Position numbers and translations under genes: made by a program | NCBI RefSeq assembly: GCF_002140915.1 | Contig: NZ_NGKU01000001.1 | Span: forward strand, 2,552,030 to 2,616,029 | Direction: 5' to 3' | Origin: Candidatus Enterococcus testudinis | Lineage (GTDB): Bacteria; Bacillota; Bacilli; Lactobacillales; Enterococcaceae | Length of the DNA stretch: 64,000 nt | Part shown: positions 45,545 to 55,025 of the stretch, one piece after another | Layout: every line of letters begins with the position of its first letter | Numbering within the stretch: the first letter of the stretch is position 1 | Notes under the pieces: generated by a model | What the model saw: the letters and a program-made list of their open reading frames with translations, nothing else | Told to the model about the DNA's origin: nothing | The model's database searches: none

Positions 45545-46399
45545 TCAGGAAATCAATTCTCCTAGAATAAATTTGCCGACACCGCCGCTTTCCGCACTGT
45601 CAACGATTCGATCGCACACAGCTTGGATCTCTTCGCTTGCATTCGAAACAGCGATCGATATATCAACTGCCTCAAACATAGCCAGGTCATTCTCACCATC
45701 ACCGATTCCATAACTCATGGCATCTGGGAATGTTTCCAAAAAGGCCCGAATCGCGGCACCCTTGGTCGCGAGCGGATCAACAATTTCTAAGGTTTGTACG
45801 AAAGATTGGAAAATAGCTGCATCAGCGCCTTGAATCAATCTGCGTAATGTGGCACGTTTTTCATCAGAAGCTTCCATTAATTCGATTTTCATAACCTTAA
45901 TGGTCGGGTTTGTTTGCATATAGGCCAGCACATTCTCATGTTGGATACACTCATGATAGAAAAAGTTGTATTTGTAATCTGCGATCATAGCCCCTCGATC
46001 ACCCAGTTCATCGATCAACGCTGTCCGACTGGCTTTAAACTGTGCTTCATAACGATGGGCTTCAGGAGAAAGAATCCCTTGATCCGTGTGCAAAAAATAA
46101 AACACTTGCTGTGCTTCTAGAATGTCGATGACGCGCGCCAAGGTCTCTAAAGGCACTGTATGGGTCAACACTGGTTCTTGTCCCTTCAGCATCATGCCAG
46201 CACCATTGCCAAAAATAACGTCACAATCGATTTCTTCGTCTCTCATCATCTCTTGGACCAAGGCCACCCCGCGGCCAGTCACAAAGACAAAGTGGTCTCC
46301 TTGGTCTTGTAAAGCACGGATGGCTTCTTTGTTGATTGCAGGGATTGGGTGCCCCATCTCTTGAAATGTGCCATCAATATCAGAAAAAACTATTTGCAT
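45545..46399 (-). CDS. Cof-type HAD phosphatase
   Basis: A 284-residue HAD hydrolase with motif I FSDIDGTFQ, VTGRG, and motif IV GIGDGENDLAMFEAVDISIAVSNA. It is a second member of the family in this window, with low similarity to the one at 35855. Substrate unknown. Confidence 0.88.
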   Translation of the reverse strand: MQIVFSDIDGTFQEMGHPIPAINKEAIRALQDQGDHFVFVTGRGVALVQEMMRDEEIDCDVIFGNGAGMMLKGQEPVLTHTVPLETLARVIDILEAQQVFYFLHTDQGILSPEAHRYEAQFKASRTALIDELGDRGAMIADYKYNFFYHECIQHENVLAYMQTNPTIKVMKIELMEASDEKRATLRRLIQGADAAIFQSFVQTLEIVDPLATKGAAIRAFLETFPDAMSYGIGDGENDLAMFEAVDISIAVSNASEEIQAVCDRIVDSAESGGVGKFILGELIS

Positions 46400-46458
46400 G
46401 GTATCTTCCTTTCTTTGCTATAATTATAACACAACAAAAAAACAGAAAAACATTTTTC

Positions 46459-46490
46459 TTGACCTTGACGCAACGTCAATCTATAAGATA
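46459..46490 (+). promoter_or_regulatory. MerR-type promoter with dyad in the spacer
   Basis: TTGACC at 46459-46464, then the dyad TTGACGCAACGTCAA (46465-46479), then a -10 such as TATAAG at 46483 or TAAGAT at 46485, a spacer of 18-20. This is the layout MerR-family activators use. Confidence 0.6.
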
Positions 46491-46510
46491 TAGGCATAGG
46501 AGGGATCACA

Positions 46511-47278
46511 ATGGAATATACCATCAGTGCTTTCGCTCAGTTATCTGGTGTCAGTAGTCGAACCTTACGCTATTATGATGAGATTGGTTTGTTGAACCCC
46601 GCCGCCGTCTCTGATAAAGGGTACCGCCTCTATGGGCCACGAGAAGCTGATCGTCTGCAGCAAATTTTGTATTTCAAATCATTGGGACTGCCTTTAGATA
46701 CCATTATGTCCATCTTGGCACAATCAGAAGAGAACGTGCAGGCCCTATTACAACAACATTACCAACAACTATTACTGCAGCAAAAAGAATTAGATGAGAT
46801 GCTTCATGTATTGGCAGATACATTGGCATCTTATAGAGGAGAGAAAAAAATGACCGATCAGGAAAAATTCAGCTATTTCAAAACCCATTCCTTGCCAGAA
46901 AGTGAAGCATTATATGGCGCTGAAGCCAAAGAACAGTATGGGGCAGATCTAGTTGCAAAGAATCAGCAAATGTGGCGGGCGATGCCCGAAGAGACGTATA
47001 TTCAGCTAGCTGCAGAAGAAGAGCACCTTTTGCAACTATTATCTGAGTTACTAAACAATCCCGCTGCAGCTATCCCTTCTACCAAAGCGGAGGCAGCCTT
47101 TAGCGCCCACAAAAATTGGTTAGCGGGTGCAGCACCTTTTTACTCTGATGCCTATCATCGCACTCTGGTAGAAATGTATGTCAGCGATTCACGGTTTACC
47201 GATTATTATGATCAGAAAGCCGGCGCCGGCGCCACAGCCATTTTGAAACAAGTAATTGAGCATTACACACAAACATAA
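46511..47278 (+). CDS. MerR-family regulator with TipAS domain
   Basis: A 255-residue protein: N-terminal MerR winged helix (FAQLSGVSSRTLRYYDEIGLL), a coiled coil with many Gln and Leu (residues 75-110), and a C-terminal TipAS-like helical domain (about 140-255). TipA-type proteins bind ligands such as thiopeptide drugs and activate their own promoter. AGGAGGG upstream. The likely target is its own promoter; no efflux gene is beside it. Confidence 0.88.
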   Translation: MEYTISAFAQLSGVSSRTLRYYDEIGLLNPAAVSDKGYRLYGPREADRLQQILYFKSLGLPLDTIMSILAQSEENVQALLQQHYQQLLLQQKELDEMLHVLADTLASYRGEKKMTDQEKFSYFKTHSLPESEALYGAEAKEQYGADLVAKNQQMWRAMPEETYIQLAAEEEHLLQLLSELLNNPAAAIPSTKAEAAFSAHKNWLAGAAPFYSDAYHRTLVEMYVSDSRFTDYYDQKAGAGATAILKQVIEHYTQT

Positions 47279-47296
47279 GCAAAATATCCGCACACA

Positions 47297-47339
47297 TAAA
47301 AGTCCTCATCACAGAACGTTTCGTGATGAGGACTTTTAT
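47297..47339. terminator. Terminator between merR and lacI
   Basis: AAAAGTCCTCATCAC / GTGATGAGGACTTTT, a near-perfect stem for both converging genes. Confidence 0.85.
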
Positions 47340-47344
47340 GAACT

Positions 47345-48268
47345 TTACGCCGTACGTTGAATAAACTGGTACGGGATGCGAATGCTGCCCTGCTTCTCTT
47401 TGACTGCCAGCTGCACAGCCGTTTCGCCGCATTGTTGCAAATGATAATCGATCGTTGAAAATTGCAGCACATCGCTAATGAACAAATGGTCACGACCAAT
47501 CACTAGCCAGTCAGTCGGATTGGCTAAATAAACCCCCGCAGCGACTGAATCCCCATTGGTAAAAATCGCCTCCACCTCTTTATCTGCAAAAAAAGCAGCC
47601 GCTTCTTTGCCGTCTTCTTCAGATAGGCTGTCCCAAAAAATTAAGTCTTCCGAAAAAGCAGGAAAATAGTCCTTAGCCAAGCGTACAGTGATTTTGGAGT
47701 TGCTACTCAACGTGCGGCTTCGGCCCAATGTCAACCCTATGTGTTCAATACCTTGGTTTTTCAAATACGAAAATACTTCGCGAATCGACCCTTCCCGGTC
47801 AATGTACGTGCATCCATCTGGCACTGCATCGATCTTTTCACAAAAGATGATGCGGCCATAGGCTAGATAGGGCAACAGCACCTCGATTGGATTGGCGCGA
47901 GAAGTGACGATCATCGCATCAAAACTTTTGGCTGCAAATTCTTTTAAATACGCTTCTTCTACGTGCGGATCATAGTTGGTCGGTAGCAAAGTAACCTTAT
48001 ACCCACGGGAAAAAGCGGCTGTAGTAATGCCGCTCAACAACGTATCAAAGTAATGCTGATTGACAAAGGGCAAAATGACACCAATATGCTTGGTTTTACC
48101 GACGCTCAACACTCGCGCCGTATGGTTGGGGATATAGTTGACTGCTTGCATCGCCGCTAAAATCTCACGCCGCTTTTCTTCACTGACGTAAGGGTTGTTG
48201 TTAATGACCCGTGAAACGGTCGATACCGAATAGCCAGTCATTTTTGCAATATCCCGAATATTTGCCAT
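47345..48268 (-). CDS. LacI-family transcription regulator
   Basis: A 307-residue regulator: N-terminal HTH (IRDIAKMTGYSVSTVSRVINNN) with hinge (NYIPNHTARVLS) and a periplasmic-binding-like domain. The sensor domain ends soon after residue 300, a little shorter than usual. It follows an 87-residue unknown gene; no sugar genes are beside it, so the regulon is unknown. Confidence 0.88.
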   Translation of the reverse strand: MANIRDIAKMTGYSVSTVSRVINNNPYVSEEKRREILAAMQAVNYIPNHTARVLSVGKTKHIGVILPFVNQHYFDTLLSGITTAAFSRGYKVTLLPTNYDPHVEEAYLKEFAAKSFDAMIVTSRANPIEVLLPYLAYGRIIFCEKIDAVPDGCTYIDREGSIREVFSYLKNQGIEHIGLTLGRSRTLSSNSKITVRLAKDYFPAFSEDLIFWDSLSEEDGKEAAAFFADKEVEAIFTNGDSVAAGVYLANPTDWLVIGRDHLFISDVLQFSTIDYHLQQCGETAVQLAVKEKQGSIRIPYQFIQRTA

Positions 48269-48281
48269 CCAATTTTTCTCC

Positions 48282-48545
48282 TTAGACCATTAATTCTTCT
48301 TTCATGTATTCTATCACACTTAATCCACAAGTATAAAATTGATAGTAGTCATTTTTGTGGACAAAGCCAATTCTTTGGGCACCGAAATGCTCATCAAATT
48401 GTAGGTGAGAAATATCTGCTAAAGAAAGGACTCTTTTTTCACCTTGAAAAAATCCTTTGGGTTTCGTCAAAATCAATTGTGTTCCGTCAAAGTGCAAAGA
48501 AACATAACAACATTCTTCTCCGTTTTTTTTCATGTATGTGTTCAT
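48282..48545 (-). CDS. Unknown 87-residue protein
   Basis: I do not recognise the family. The protein has KKNGEECCYVSLHFDGTQLI and mostly beta-strand-like segments, which could be a small PH-like fold. The ATG at 48545 was chosen; GGAAAGGG lies upstream. It is 13 bp before lacI and probably shares its transcript. Confidence 0.6.
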   Translation of the reverse strand: MNTYMKKNGEECCYVSLHFDGTQLILTKPKGFFQGEKRVLSLADISHLQFDEHFGAQRIGFVHKNDYYQFYTCGLSVIEYMKEELMV

Positions 48546-48736
48546 TTCTACCAACCCTTTCCTTTTTTGTATACTAAGCATACGTTATGAAACGCGTCCC
48601 AGAGCAAGTCTTTTGTTTGATTTTCTTCGTTTGCGTTCAATACCTCATGTGAATTATTTCGCAAATCGGATGATTGTTGGTACAATAGAATGAGAAGTTA
48701 CCTATCATGTCGTTTGGATAAAGGAGGATGCACAAC

Positions 48737-48982
48737 GTGACGTTAGAAGAAGCCTTTTTGTTAGATACTTTACGCTGTCGCTTCAAATATTTACGAGAAG
48801 ATAGTGGGTTGACGCAACAAGAAGCAGCCCATCACTTGGACGTACCATTCACTGATTATCTCTTATATGAAGAAGGAGAACATCTACCAGATGTGTTGAC
48901 CATTTTGCACGCCGCAGCCTTATATAAAGTATCTGTTGACTACCTCTTAGGACAAACCGAAACACCTCATCGGGACTTTTGA
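48737..48982 (+). CDS. Small XRE-family regulator
   Basis: An 81-residue helix-turn-helix protein (FKYLREDSGLTQQEAAHHLDVPFTDYLLYEEG) with a short tail VDYLLGQTE. The GTG at 48737 is nine bases from AAGGAGG; the ATG at 48728 touches that site. It lies between lacI and the ABC pair and has its own terminator. Targets unknown. Confidence 0.85.
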   Translation: MTLEEAFLLDTLRCRFKYLREDSGLTQQEAAHHLDVPFTDYLLYEEGEHLPDVLTILHAAALYKVSVDYLLGQTETPHRDF

Positions 48983-49008
48983 CCCGTGACTTGATATTTG
49001 CACCTCAG

Positions 49009-49033
49009 ACGATCTTATCGATCGTTTTTTTTG
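49009..49033 (+). terminator. Terminator after xre
   Basis: ACGATC TTATC GATCGT followed by TTTTTTTT. Confidence 0.8.
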
Positions 49034-49142
49034 TATACAAATCGATTTTGCCGAAAAAATCTAAGAAAAATCAAACTATTCGGTCATGTTGCCGATGTAA
49101 TGTTAAAATAAAGCATCATTTACATAAGGAGCTTTTGATAAA

Positions 49143-50078
49143 ATGACCTATGCCTTAGAAATAAAAGATTTACGCAAAGTCTATGCCACTGGGGTCGAAG
49201 CCTTGCGGGGGATCGATCTGTCAGTGGAAGAAGGTGACTTCTATGCCCTACTTGGACCAAACGGTGCGGGGAAATCAACCACGATTGGGATCATTACCTC
49301 TCTCGTCAACAAATCTTCCGGTATCGTTCGAGTATTTGGCTACGACTTAGATAAAGAATTGGTGCAAGTCAAGCAACAAATCGGGTTAGTACCGCAAGAA
49401 TTCAACTTCAACCCTTTCGAAACAGTTCAACAAATCGTCGTCAACCAAGCCGGCTATTACGGTGTGTCCCGCAAAGAAGCAATGGAACGCAGCGAAACCT
49501 ACTTGAAACAAGCCAATCTATGGGAAAAACGACATGTCCGCGCCCGCATGTTGTCTGGCGGCATGAAGCGACGTCTGATGATCGCCCGCGCACTGATGCA
49601 TGAACCGCGCCTGTTGATTTTGGATGAACCGACTGCGGGTGTCGATATTGAACTGCGTCGTGAAATGTGGACCTTTTTGCGTGAGTTGAATCAGCAAGGA
49701 ACCACGATTATTCTGACGACCCATTACTTAGAAGAAGCAGAAATGCTGTGCCGCAATATCGGTATTATCCAATCAGGGACACTGATTGAAAATACCAGCA
49801 TGAAAGAATTGCTGGCAAAATTACAATTTGAGACCTTCTTATTCGACATTGCGCCAGTGACTGAAGCACCCGTCATTACAGGCTATGTCAGCCAAATGGA
49901 AGACCCGCAAACAATATCTGTGGAAGTAGCCCGCGACCAAGGCGTCAATGACTTGTTTCGTCAATTCAGTGAACAGGATGTGACAGTTTTATCGATGCGC
50001 AATAAATCCAATCGCTTAGAAGAACTATTTTTAAAAATTACAGAAGAAGCACATGAAGCGGGGGAAAAACATGTTTAG
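49143..50078 (+). CDS. ABC-2 type transporter ATPase
   Basis: A 311-residue ATPase with GPNGAGKSTTIGI near residue 38, the Q-loop VPQEFNFNPFETV, signature MLSGGMKRRLMIARAL, Walker B LLILDEPTAGVD and TTHYLEEAEML. The sequence is of the YadG type. It pairs with the next gene; the exported substrate is unknown. Confidence 0.93.
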   Translation: MTYALEIKDLRKVYATGVEALRGIDLSVEEGDFYALLGPNGAGKSTTIGIITSLVNKSSGIVRVFGYDLDKELVQVKQQIGLVPQEFNFNPFETVQQIVVNQAGYYGVSRKEAMERSETYLKQANLWEKRHVRARMLSGGMKRRLMIARALMHEPRLLILDEPTAGVDIELRREMWTFLRELNQQGTTIILTTHYLEEAEMLCRNIGIIQSGTLIENTSMKELLAKLQFETFLFDIAPVTEAPVITGYVSQMEDPQTISVEVARDQGVNDLFRQFSEQDVTVLSMRNKSNRLEELFLKITEEAHEAGEKHV

Positions 50079-50841
50079 TCTTTATTTTACAGCGTTAAAA
50101 AGTTTAGCCGTCAAAGAAACCAATCGCTATTTACGGATTTGGGTCCAAACCCTGGTGCCCCCAGTCATCACTACCTCCCTTTACTTTATTATTTTCGGGA
50201 AAATGATTGGCAGCCGCATTGGTGATATGGGTGGTTTTTCATATATGGAATTTATCGTGCCCGGACTGATTATGATGTCCACGATCACCAGCTCTTATTC
50301 CAACGTGTCTTCTTCCTTCTTTTCTCAGAAGTTTCAAAAGAATATTGAAGAATTGCTCGTTGCACCTGTGCCAACCCACGTAATTATCTGGGGCTTTGTT
50401 TTTGGCGGTTTGGGACGTAGTGTGTTGGTAGGGATTTTGGTCACGATCATTTCACTATTTTTTGTGCCATTACACGTATTTTCTTGGACCATCGTTGTCC
50501 TGACACTACTCATGACGGCGATTCTCTTCTCACTAGCTGGTTTATTGAACGGTATCTTTGCCCAGTCTTTTGATGACGTTTCGATCGTACCAACGTTTGT
50601 TCTGCAGCCGCTGACTTACTTAGGCGGTGTCTTTTACTCAATCAGTATGTTGCCACCTATTTGGCAAGCCATCTCCAAAGTCAATCCGATCGTGTATATG
50701 ATCTCAGGTTTTCGTTACGGATTCTTGGGAACCATCGATGTACCGATTCTCTTATCTATCAGCATTTTGGTCCTCTTCATTGCCGTGCTTTACGGCGTCT
50801 GCTGGTATTTGATTGAGAATGGTCGGGGATTGCGGAGTTGA
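50071..50841 (+). CDS. ABC-2 type transporter permease (YadH-like)
   Basis: A 256-residue permease with six predicted helices, MEFIVPGLIMMS and LGGVFYSISMLPP. Start ATG 50071, overlapping the ATPase stop, with GCGGGGG upstream. It forms an exporter with the preceding ATPase. Confidence 0.9.
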   Translation: MFSLYFTALKSLAVKETNRYLRIWVQTLVPPVITTSLYFIIFGKMIGSRIGDMGGFSYMEFIVPGLIMMSTITSSYSNVSSSFFSQKFQKNIEELLVAPVPTHVIIWGFVFGGLGRSVLVGILVTIISLFFVPLHVFSWTIVVLTLLMTAILFSLAGLLNGIFAQSFDDVSIVPTFVLQPLTYLGGVFYSISMLPPIWQAISKVNPIVYMISGFRYGFLGTIDVPILLSISILVLFIAVLYGVCWYLIENGRGLRS

Positions 50842-50853
50842 TCGAACAAAAGA

Positions 50854-50886
50854 TAAAAGGCGCGACTTTTTTGAGTCGCGCCTTTC
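50854..50886. terminator. Terminator between ABC permease and PTS gene
   Basis: AAAGGCGCGACT TTTTTG AGTCGCGCCTTTC, a 12-bp stem serving both sides. Confidence 0.85.
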
Positions 50887-50899
50887 TTTATCATTTTAT

Positions 50900-52726
50900 T
50901 TACGCATTCAAAATCACTTTCTCCAACACAGTCCCTGCTTGATGATCACCTTCAAGATTGGTTACACCAGAAAACTGTTGTACACGTTCCATATTGGTAA
51001 CCAATACGATGACCATGGTTTCTTTGCCTTGATTTTTGATATAGTCCAAGTCCATTTGCGCCAATTTGGTTTGTGCGGTCACATGGTCTCCCGATTTGAC
51101 GAAGACGTCAAATCCTTTTCCATCAAGTGATACTGTATCGATGCCCATATGAACCAATACCTCTGCACCATTCATGGTCTTGATGCCTATAGCATGTTTT
51201 GAAGGAAACACAGAAGTAACTTCTCCAGTAACTGGTGAAAATACGGTACCTGTCTCTGATTGAATCGCATACCCTTCACCCATCAATTTTGTAGAAAATA
51301 CTTCATCAGGTACATTATCCAAAGGAATATAAGTGCCTTTCGTCACGGCATGCAAATCGATTTCATTGGTATAATCGTCCTGATCTTCTTGTTTGGGCAC
51401 AAGGAAATACGTTATAGCAAAAGAAGAAGCAATCGCAATGATAATACCCAGTATCGCAAATATAAAATATTCTCCGATATAAGCTGGCAAACTAAAGATA
51501 CTTGAAAGAATATAGCCATAGATACGTACACCGAAAAAGCTGATAAAAGCTGAAGCAATCGAACTACCTATCGTCGCAGCTAAAAAGGCTTTCTTATATT
51601 TTGACAAGATACCAAATAATGCCGGTTCCGTAATACCTAAAATACCTGAAACTGCTGAAGATAAAACAATCGACTTTTCTTCCTTTGTTTTCACTTTGAA
51701 GTATATTGCTGCCGTAGCACCAGTGATAGCCATGTTAGCCATAAACATCATCGGCATCAACATATCGTATCCTTGATTTGCAAAGTTTTGTAAAGCAATT
51801 GGCGTCATCGCATGATGCAACCCTGTAAAAATGGCAATTGGTCGAATCGCACCTACGACGATACCAGCTAACACAGGCGAGATTGTAAACAATCCGGCCA
51901 CACCATCAGCTAGTAGATTTCCTAAGTGAATACTGATTGGTCCAATGATCGTCAATGTGACTAATCCTGCTAGAAACAAGGAAATCGTTGGTGTAAAAAC
52001 TGTTCTTAATACTTGAGGTAAAATTTTGTCGACCCAACGATAAATATAACTAAGCGCTAAAACGGCAAAGATGATTGGAATCACGGTTCCAGCGTAATTA
52101 AAGATGGGTACTGGTAAAACACCGAATAATCTGAAGGCAGATATGCTGCCTTCAGCTACTGCATTTGTCATGGTTGGAAATTGCAGCGTAGCAGCAATTG
52201 CAATCGCAAGATATTGATTGGTTTTGAAAATACGGGCAGCAGAAGCAGCAACGAAAAATGGCAAGAATGTAAAAACACCGCTGGCAATCATATCAATGAC
52301 TAAATACGTGTCGGTTTGATTTGAAATGACGTTCAAAGCAACCAATCCCGCCATCAACCCTTTGATCATTCCAGCACCGGCAATCGCAGGTACGATGGGA
52401 CCAAAAACGCCAGATACTGTATCCATAAAGAGGGAAATAGCGCCTTTTTTCTCAGTACTTGTTTGCTGACTTTTTTCATCAAGACCTAATTTACTTGCCA
52501 ATGGTCCATAGTAATCGGCTACATCCGTACCAATCACCACTTGCAACTGATTGCTTTGAAACTTTGTTCCAACAACTTTCGGTGTTTTTTCCAGCGCGCT
52601 ATAATCCACTTTCTGTGCATCTTTTAAATCAAACCGCAAACGGGTCATACAATGCCAAGCATTGTTGATATTATCTGCACCACCAACAGCCGTAATAATC
52701 TGTCCAACAATTTCTTCTTTTGTCAT
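50900..52726 (-). CDS. PTS beta-glucoside-type EIIBCA
   Basis: A 608-residue membrane permease of the phosphotransferase system. Domain order is EIIB (residues 1-80, phosphorylated Cys26 in WHCMTRLRF), EIIC (about 100-440, ten or so helices, GITEPALFG loop), and EIIA (about 465-608, active His in VLVHMGIDTV). This is the bglP-type layout. No BglG antiterminator and no 6-phospho-beta-glucosidase are near. It is divergent from a ManD-type dehydratase, so the substrate may be a sugar acid or its glycoside; this is inference. Confidence 0.9.
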   Translation of the reverse strand: MTKEEIVGQIITAVGGADNINNAWHCMTRLRFDLKDAQKVDYSALEKTPKVVGTKFQSNQLQVVIGTDVADYYGPLASKLGLDEKSQQTSTEKKGAISLFMDTVSGVFGPIVPAIAGAGMIKGLMAGLVALNVISNQTDTYLVIDMIASGVFTFLPFFVAASAARIFKTNQYLAIAIAATLQFPTMTNAVAEGSISAFRLFGVLPVPIFNYAGTVIPIIFAVLALSYIYRWVDKILPQVLRTVFTPTISLFLAGLVTLTIIGPISIHLGNLLADGVAGLFTISPVLAGIVVGAIRPIAIFTGLHHAMTPIALQNFANQGYDMLMPMMFMANMAITGATAAIYFKVKTKEEKSIVLSSAVSGILGITEPALFGILSKYKKAFLAATIGSSIASAFISFFGVRIYGYILSSIFSLPAYIGEYFIFAILGIIIAIASSFAITYFLVPKQEDQDDYTNEIDLHAVTKGTYIPLDNVPDEVFSTKLMGEGYAIQSETGTVFSPVTGEVTSVFPSKHAIGIKTMNGAEVLVHMGIDTVSLDGKGFDVFVKSGDHVTAQTKLAQMDLDYIKNQGKETMVIVLVTNMERVQQFSGVTNLEGDHQAGTVLEKVILNA

Positions 52727-52838
52727 CTTTTACAATCCTCCTAATCTTGCGGTAACAGACCTGTTTTCATCGAAGTGGGCCCCACAGGTGTTTCCGTTTT
52801 CATTCACATAGTAGCATGACAACCTCACCTTGTAAAAC

Positions 52839-52915
52839 CAGTCCTTTTTATTTAAAACCATCTGAAAAAGCTTATTTATCAACACTTTTTATATATTAAC
52901 AATAAAATTGGACTG
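52839..52915. promoter_or_regulatory. Spaced inverted repeat in the PTS/manD intergenic region
   Basis: CAGTCC followed by TTTTTATT (52839 onward) is mirrored by AATAAAATTGGACTG (52901-52915), 65 bp apart, between the divergent PTS and ManD genes. It may be a pair of half-operators for the nearby GntR protein. Weak evidence. Confidence 0.3.
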
Positions 52916-53018
52916 TTTTTATGGCGAATAATCAGGTGTTTATCAGACCAAATTGACAGCGATTGCTAACCGTGTTTCAATGAGTCTAGCAAGTAGAGAA
53001 TAAATTGGAGTGATTCAA

Positions 53019-54218
53019 ATGACACCAACCATTATCACAGACGTGAAGGTTTTCGCGATCAAACCTGATCGCCATAACCTTGTGGTCGTTAAAGTTGAGA
53101 CAGATAAAGAGATTCACGGCTTAGGTTGTGCAACATTTCAGTTTCGACCATTAGCTGTAAAAAATGTTGTAGAAGAGTACTTGCGCCCATTACTGATTGG
53201 TAGAGACGCCAATCAGATTGAAGACATCTGGCAAGTCATGAACGTCAATTCTTATTGGCGGAATGGACCGATCACCAATAATGCTATTTCCGGCGTCGAT
53301 ATGGCATTATGGGATATCAAGGGAAAATTGGCAGATATGCCATTGTATGCACTTTTAGGCGGAAAAGCGCGAACGGCTATCCCAGCATATACCCATGCTG
53401 TAGCTGATGATTTAGAAACGCTTTACCAAGAGATTGATCGCTTTTTAGCAGATGGTTATCGTTATATACGTTGCCAACTCGGCTTTTATGGCGGCAACCC
53501 TAGCCAACTGAAAACACCTGAAGTACCTTTAGATGGTTCCTATTTTGATCAAGGGCAGTATATGGATACGACATTGGCGATGTTTGCTGCTATCAAAGAG
53601 AAATATGGCAATCAATTTCAAATGCTTCATGATGTACATGAGCGGCTGCATCCCAATCAAGCAATTCAATTTGCAAAAGCCGCTGAACCCTATAATCTCT
53701 TTTTTTTAGAAGATATTTTGCCACCAGATCAAAATACTTGGTTGTCTCAATTACGCAGTCAATCAGCGGTACCAATTGCTACGGGGGAGTTATTCAACAA
53801 CCCTATGGAATGGCAAGCTTTGGTCAAAAATCAACAAATTGACTTTATGCGCGCCCATGTGTCTCAAATCGGTGGAATTACACCTGCGTTAAAACTGGCA
53901 CATTTTTGTGATGCAATGGGGGTTCGTATTGCTTGGCATACGCCGTCAGATATCAGTCCTGTGGGCTTAGCTGTCAATACACATCTAAATATTCATTTGC
54001 ATAATGCGGCCATCCAAGAAACAATTGACGTGCCATCCAATACAAGGTCTGTATTTGGCGGCAGTCCACAGCCCAATAAAGGATTCTTTTATCCAATCGA
54101 ACAAAGTGGTATCGGCATCACTTTCGATGAAGATGCTGCCGCTCAATATCCAGTTGTGTATCGTCCACATGAATGGACACAAAGCAGAACGCCTGATGGC
54201 ACGTTAATAACACCTTAA
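53019..54218 (+). CDS. manD: ManD-type dehydratase (enolase superfamily)
   Basis: A 399-residue enolase-superfamily enzyme. The ManD subgroup marks are present: [12 protein letters not shown], a metal-ligand Glu in [10 protein letters not shown], the TGELFNNP motif, and [11 protein letters not shown]. Subgroup members dehydrate D-mannonate, D-gluconate or neither strongly, giving 2-keto-3-deoxygluconate. Start at ATG 53019 with TGGAGTG upstream. It is divergent from the PTS gene and next to a GntR gene. A classical UxuA is also encoded at 56873, so this enzyme may serve another acid. Confidence 0.88.
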   Translation: MTPTIITDVKVFAIKPDRHNLVVVKVETDKEIHGLGCATFQFRPLAVKNVVEEYLRPLLIGRDANQIEDIWQVMNVNSYWRNGPITNNAISGVDMALWDIKGKLADMPLYALLGGKARTAIPAYTHAVADDLETLYQEIDRFLADGYRYIRCQLGFYGGNPSQLKTPEVPLDGSYFDQGQYMDTTLAMFAAIKEKYGNQFQMLHDVHERLHPNQAIQFAKAAEPYNLFFLEDILPPDQNTWLSQLRSQSAVPIATGELFNNPMEWQALVKNQQIDFMRAHVSQIGGITPALKLAHFCDAMGVRIAWHTPSDISPVGLAVNTHLNIHLHNAAIQETIDVPSNTRSVFGGSPQPNKGFFYPIEQSGIGITFDEDAAAQYPVVYRPHEWTQSRTPDGTLITP

Positions 54219-54227
54219 TTTCAATGA

Positions 54228-54303
54228 TAAAAAACAGCCTAGCGACATTTTTAAAAACGAACGATTACCGTTACGTTTAATGAATGTCACTAGGCTGTTT
54301 TTT
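54228..54303. terminator. Terminator between manD and gntR
   Basis: AAAAAACAGCCTAG...GACATT and AATGTCACTAGGCTGTTTTTT pair with few mismatches and an extended loop. Confidence 0.75.
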
Positions 54304-54317
54304 ATTTACTCACACTT

Positions 54318-55025
54318 TTACTCGATTCTAGATTGATGAATCTCGCGATCAAATGGACGAATATAGGTCACACCATAATCAATTGCCACGATATTGCTGA
54401 ACTCGTATACACGTCCGTCTTCTAAAATCGCTCGATTGCTGATTTGCATCGCAGGTGTCCCTCGTTTACACAGAAGGATCTTTGCCTGCGCTGTATTCAC
54501 TGTGATTGGCGTATAGCTGCTAATGTAGTGAGAAATACGATAGCCGCAACTTTCAACATACCGTTGAATCGAGTGCTCCACCACTTCTTTTGTCATCTCA
54601 GGAAATAAACGAACTGGCAACTTAGATGTCTCCAGCTGTTCAATCTTATAATTGACGATCCGCACGCGCTCAAAGGTCCAAACATCTTCTTGTGATGCCA
54701 ACTGAAAAATTTTTTGCTCATCAGGTGTGGCCTTTGTTTTTTGGAGTGAGATCATTTTAGAATGTATGCGATCGTAAGGAGTACGAGTCAATGAATTGAA
54801 AATCATCGGATTTTTGACCCATTTTTCATGGATAAAAATGCCGGATCCTTGTACCACACGAACAATACCAATCTCTTCAAGATTTTTTATCGCTTGTTGA
54901 ATTGTGAAGCGCGATACACCATAGTGTTTTGCCAAATCCCTTTGATTCGGTAATTTTCCATCAGTAAATTGCTCTTGATAAATTTTACTTAACAAATCTT
55001 GGACAATAAATTCTCTTTTTTTCAT
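54318..55025 (-). CDS. GntR-family regulator, HutC/UTRA type
   Basis: A 235-residue regulator: N-terminal winged helix (LPNQRDLAKHYGVSRFTIQQAIKNLEEIGIVRVVQGSGIFI, read in parts) and a UTRA ligand domain (about 90-235). It is likely to control the PTS-manD pair. The ATG at 55025 lies inside the stop region of the alkyltransferase-like gene (ATGA overlap), with AAGGAG seven bases upstream. Confidence 0.88.
   Translation of the reverse strand: MKKREFIVQDLLSKIYQEQFTDGKLPNQRDLAKHYGVSRFTIQQAIKNLEEIGIVRVVQGSGIFIHEKWVKNPMIFNSLTRTPYDRIHSKMISLQKTKATPDEQKIFQLASQEDVWTFERVRIVNYKIEQLETSKLPVRLFPEMTKEVVEHSIQRYVESCGYRISHYISSYTPITVNTAQAKILLCKRGTPAMQISNRAILEDGRVYEFSNIVAIDYGVTYIRPFDREIHQSRIE

Noticed and set aside
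52962..52976. Possible CcpA cre site before manD
   Set aside because: The bases match the consensus only in part (TGACAGCGATTGCT), too weak to list.
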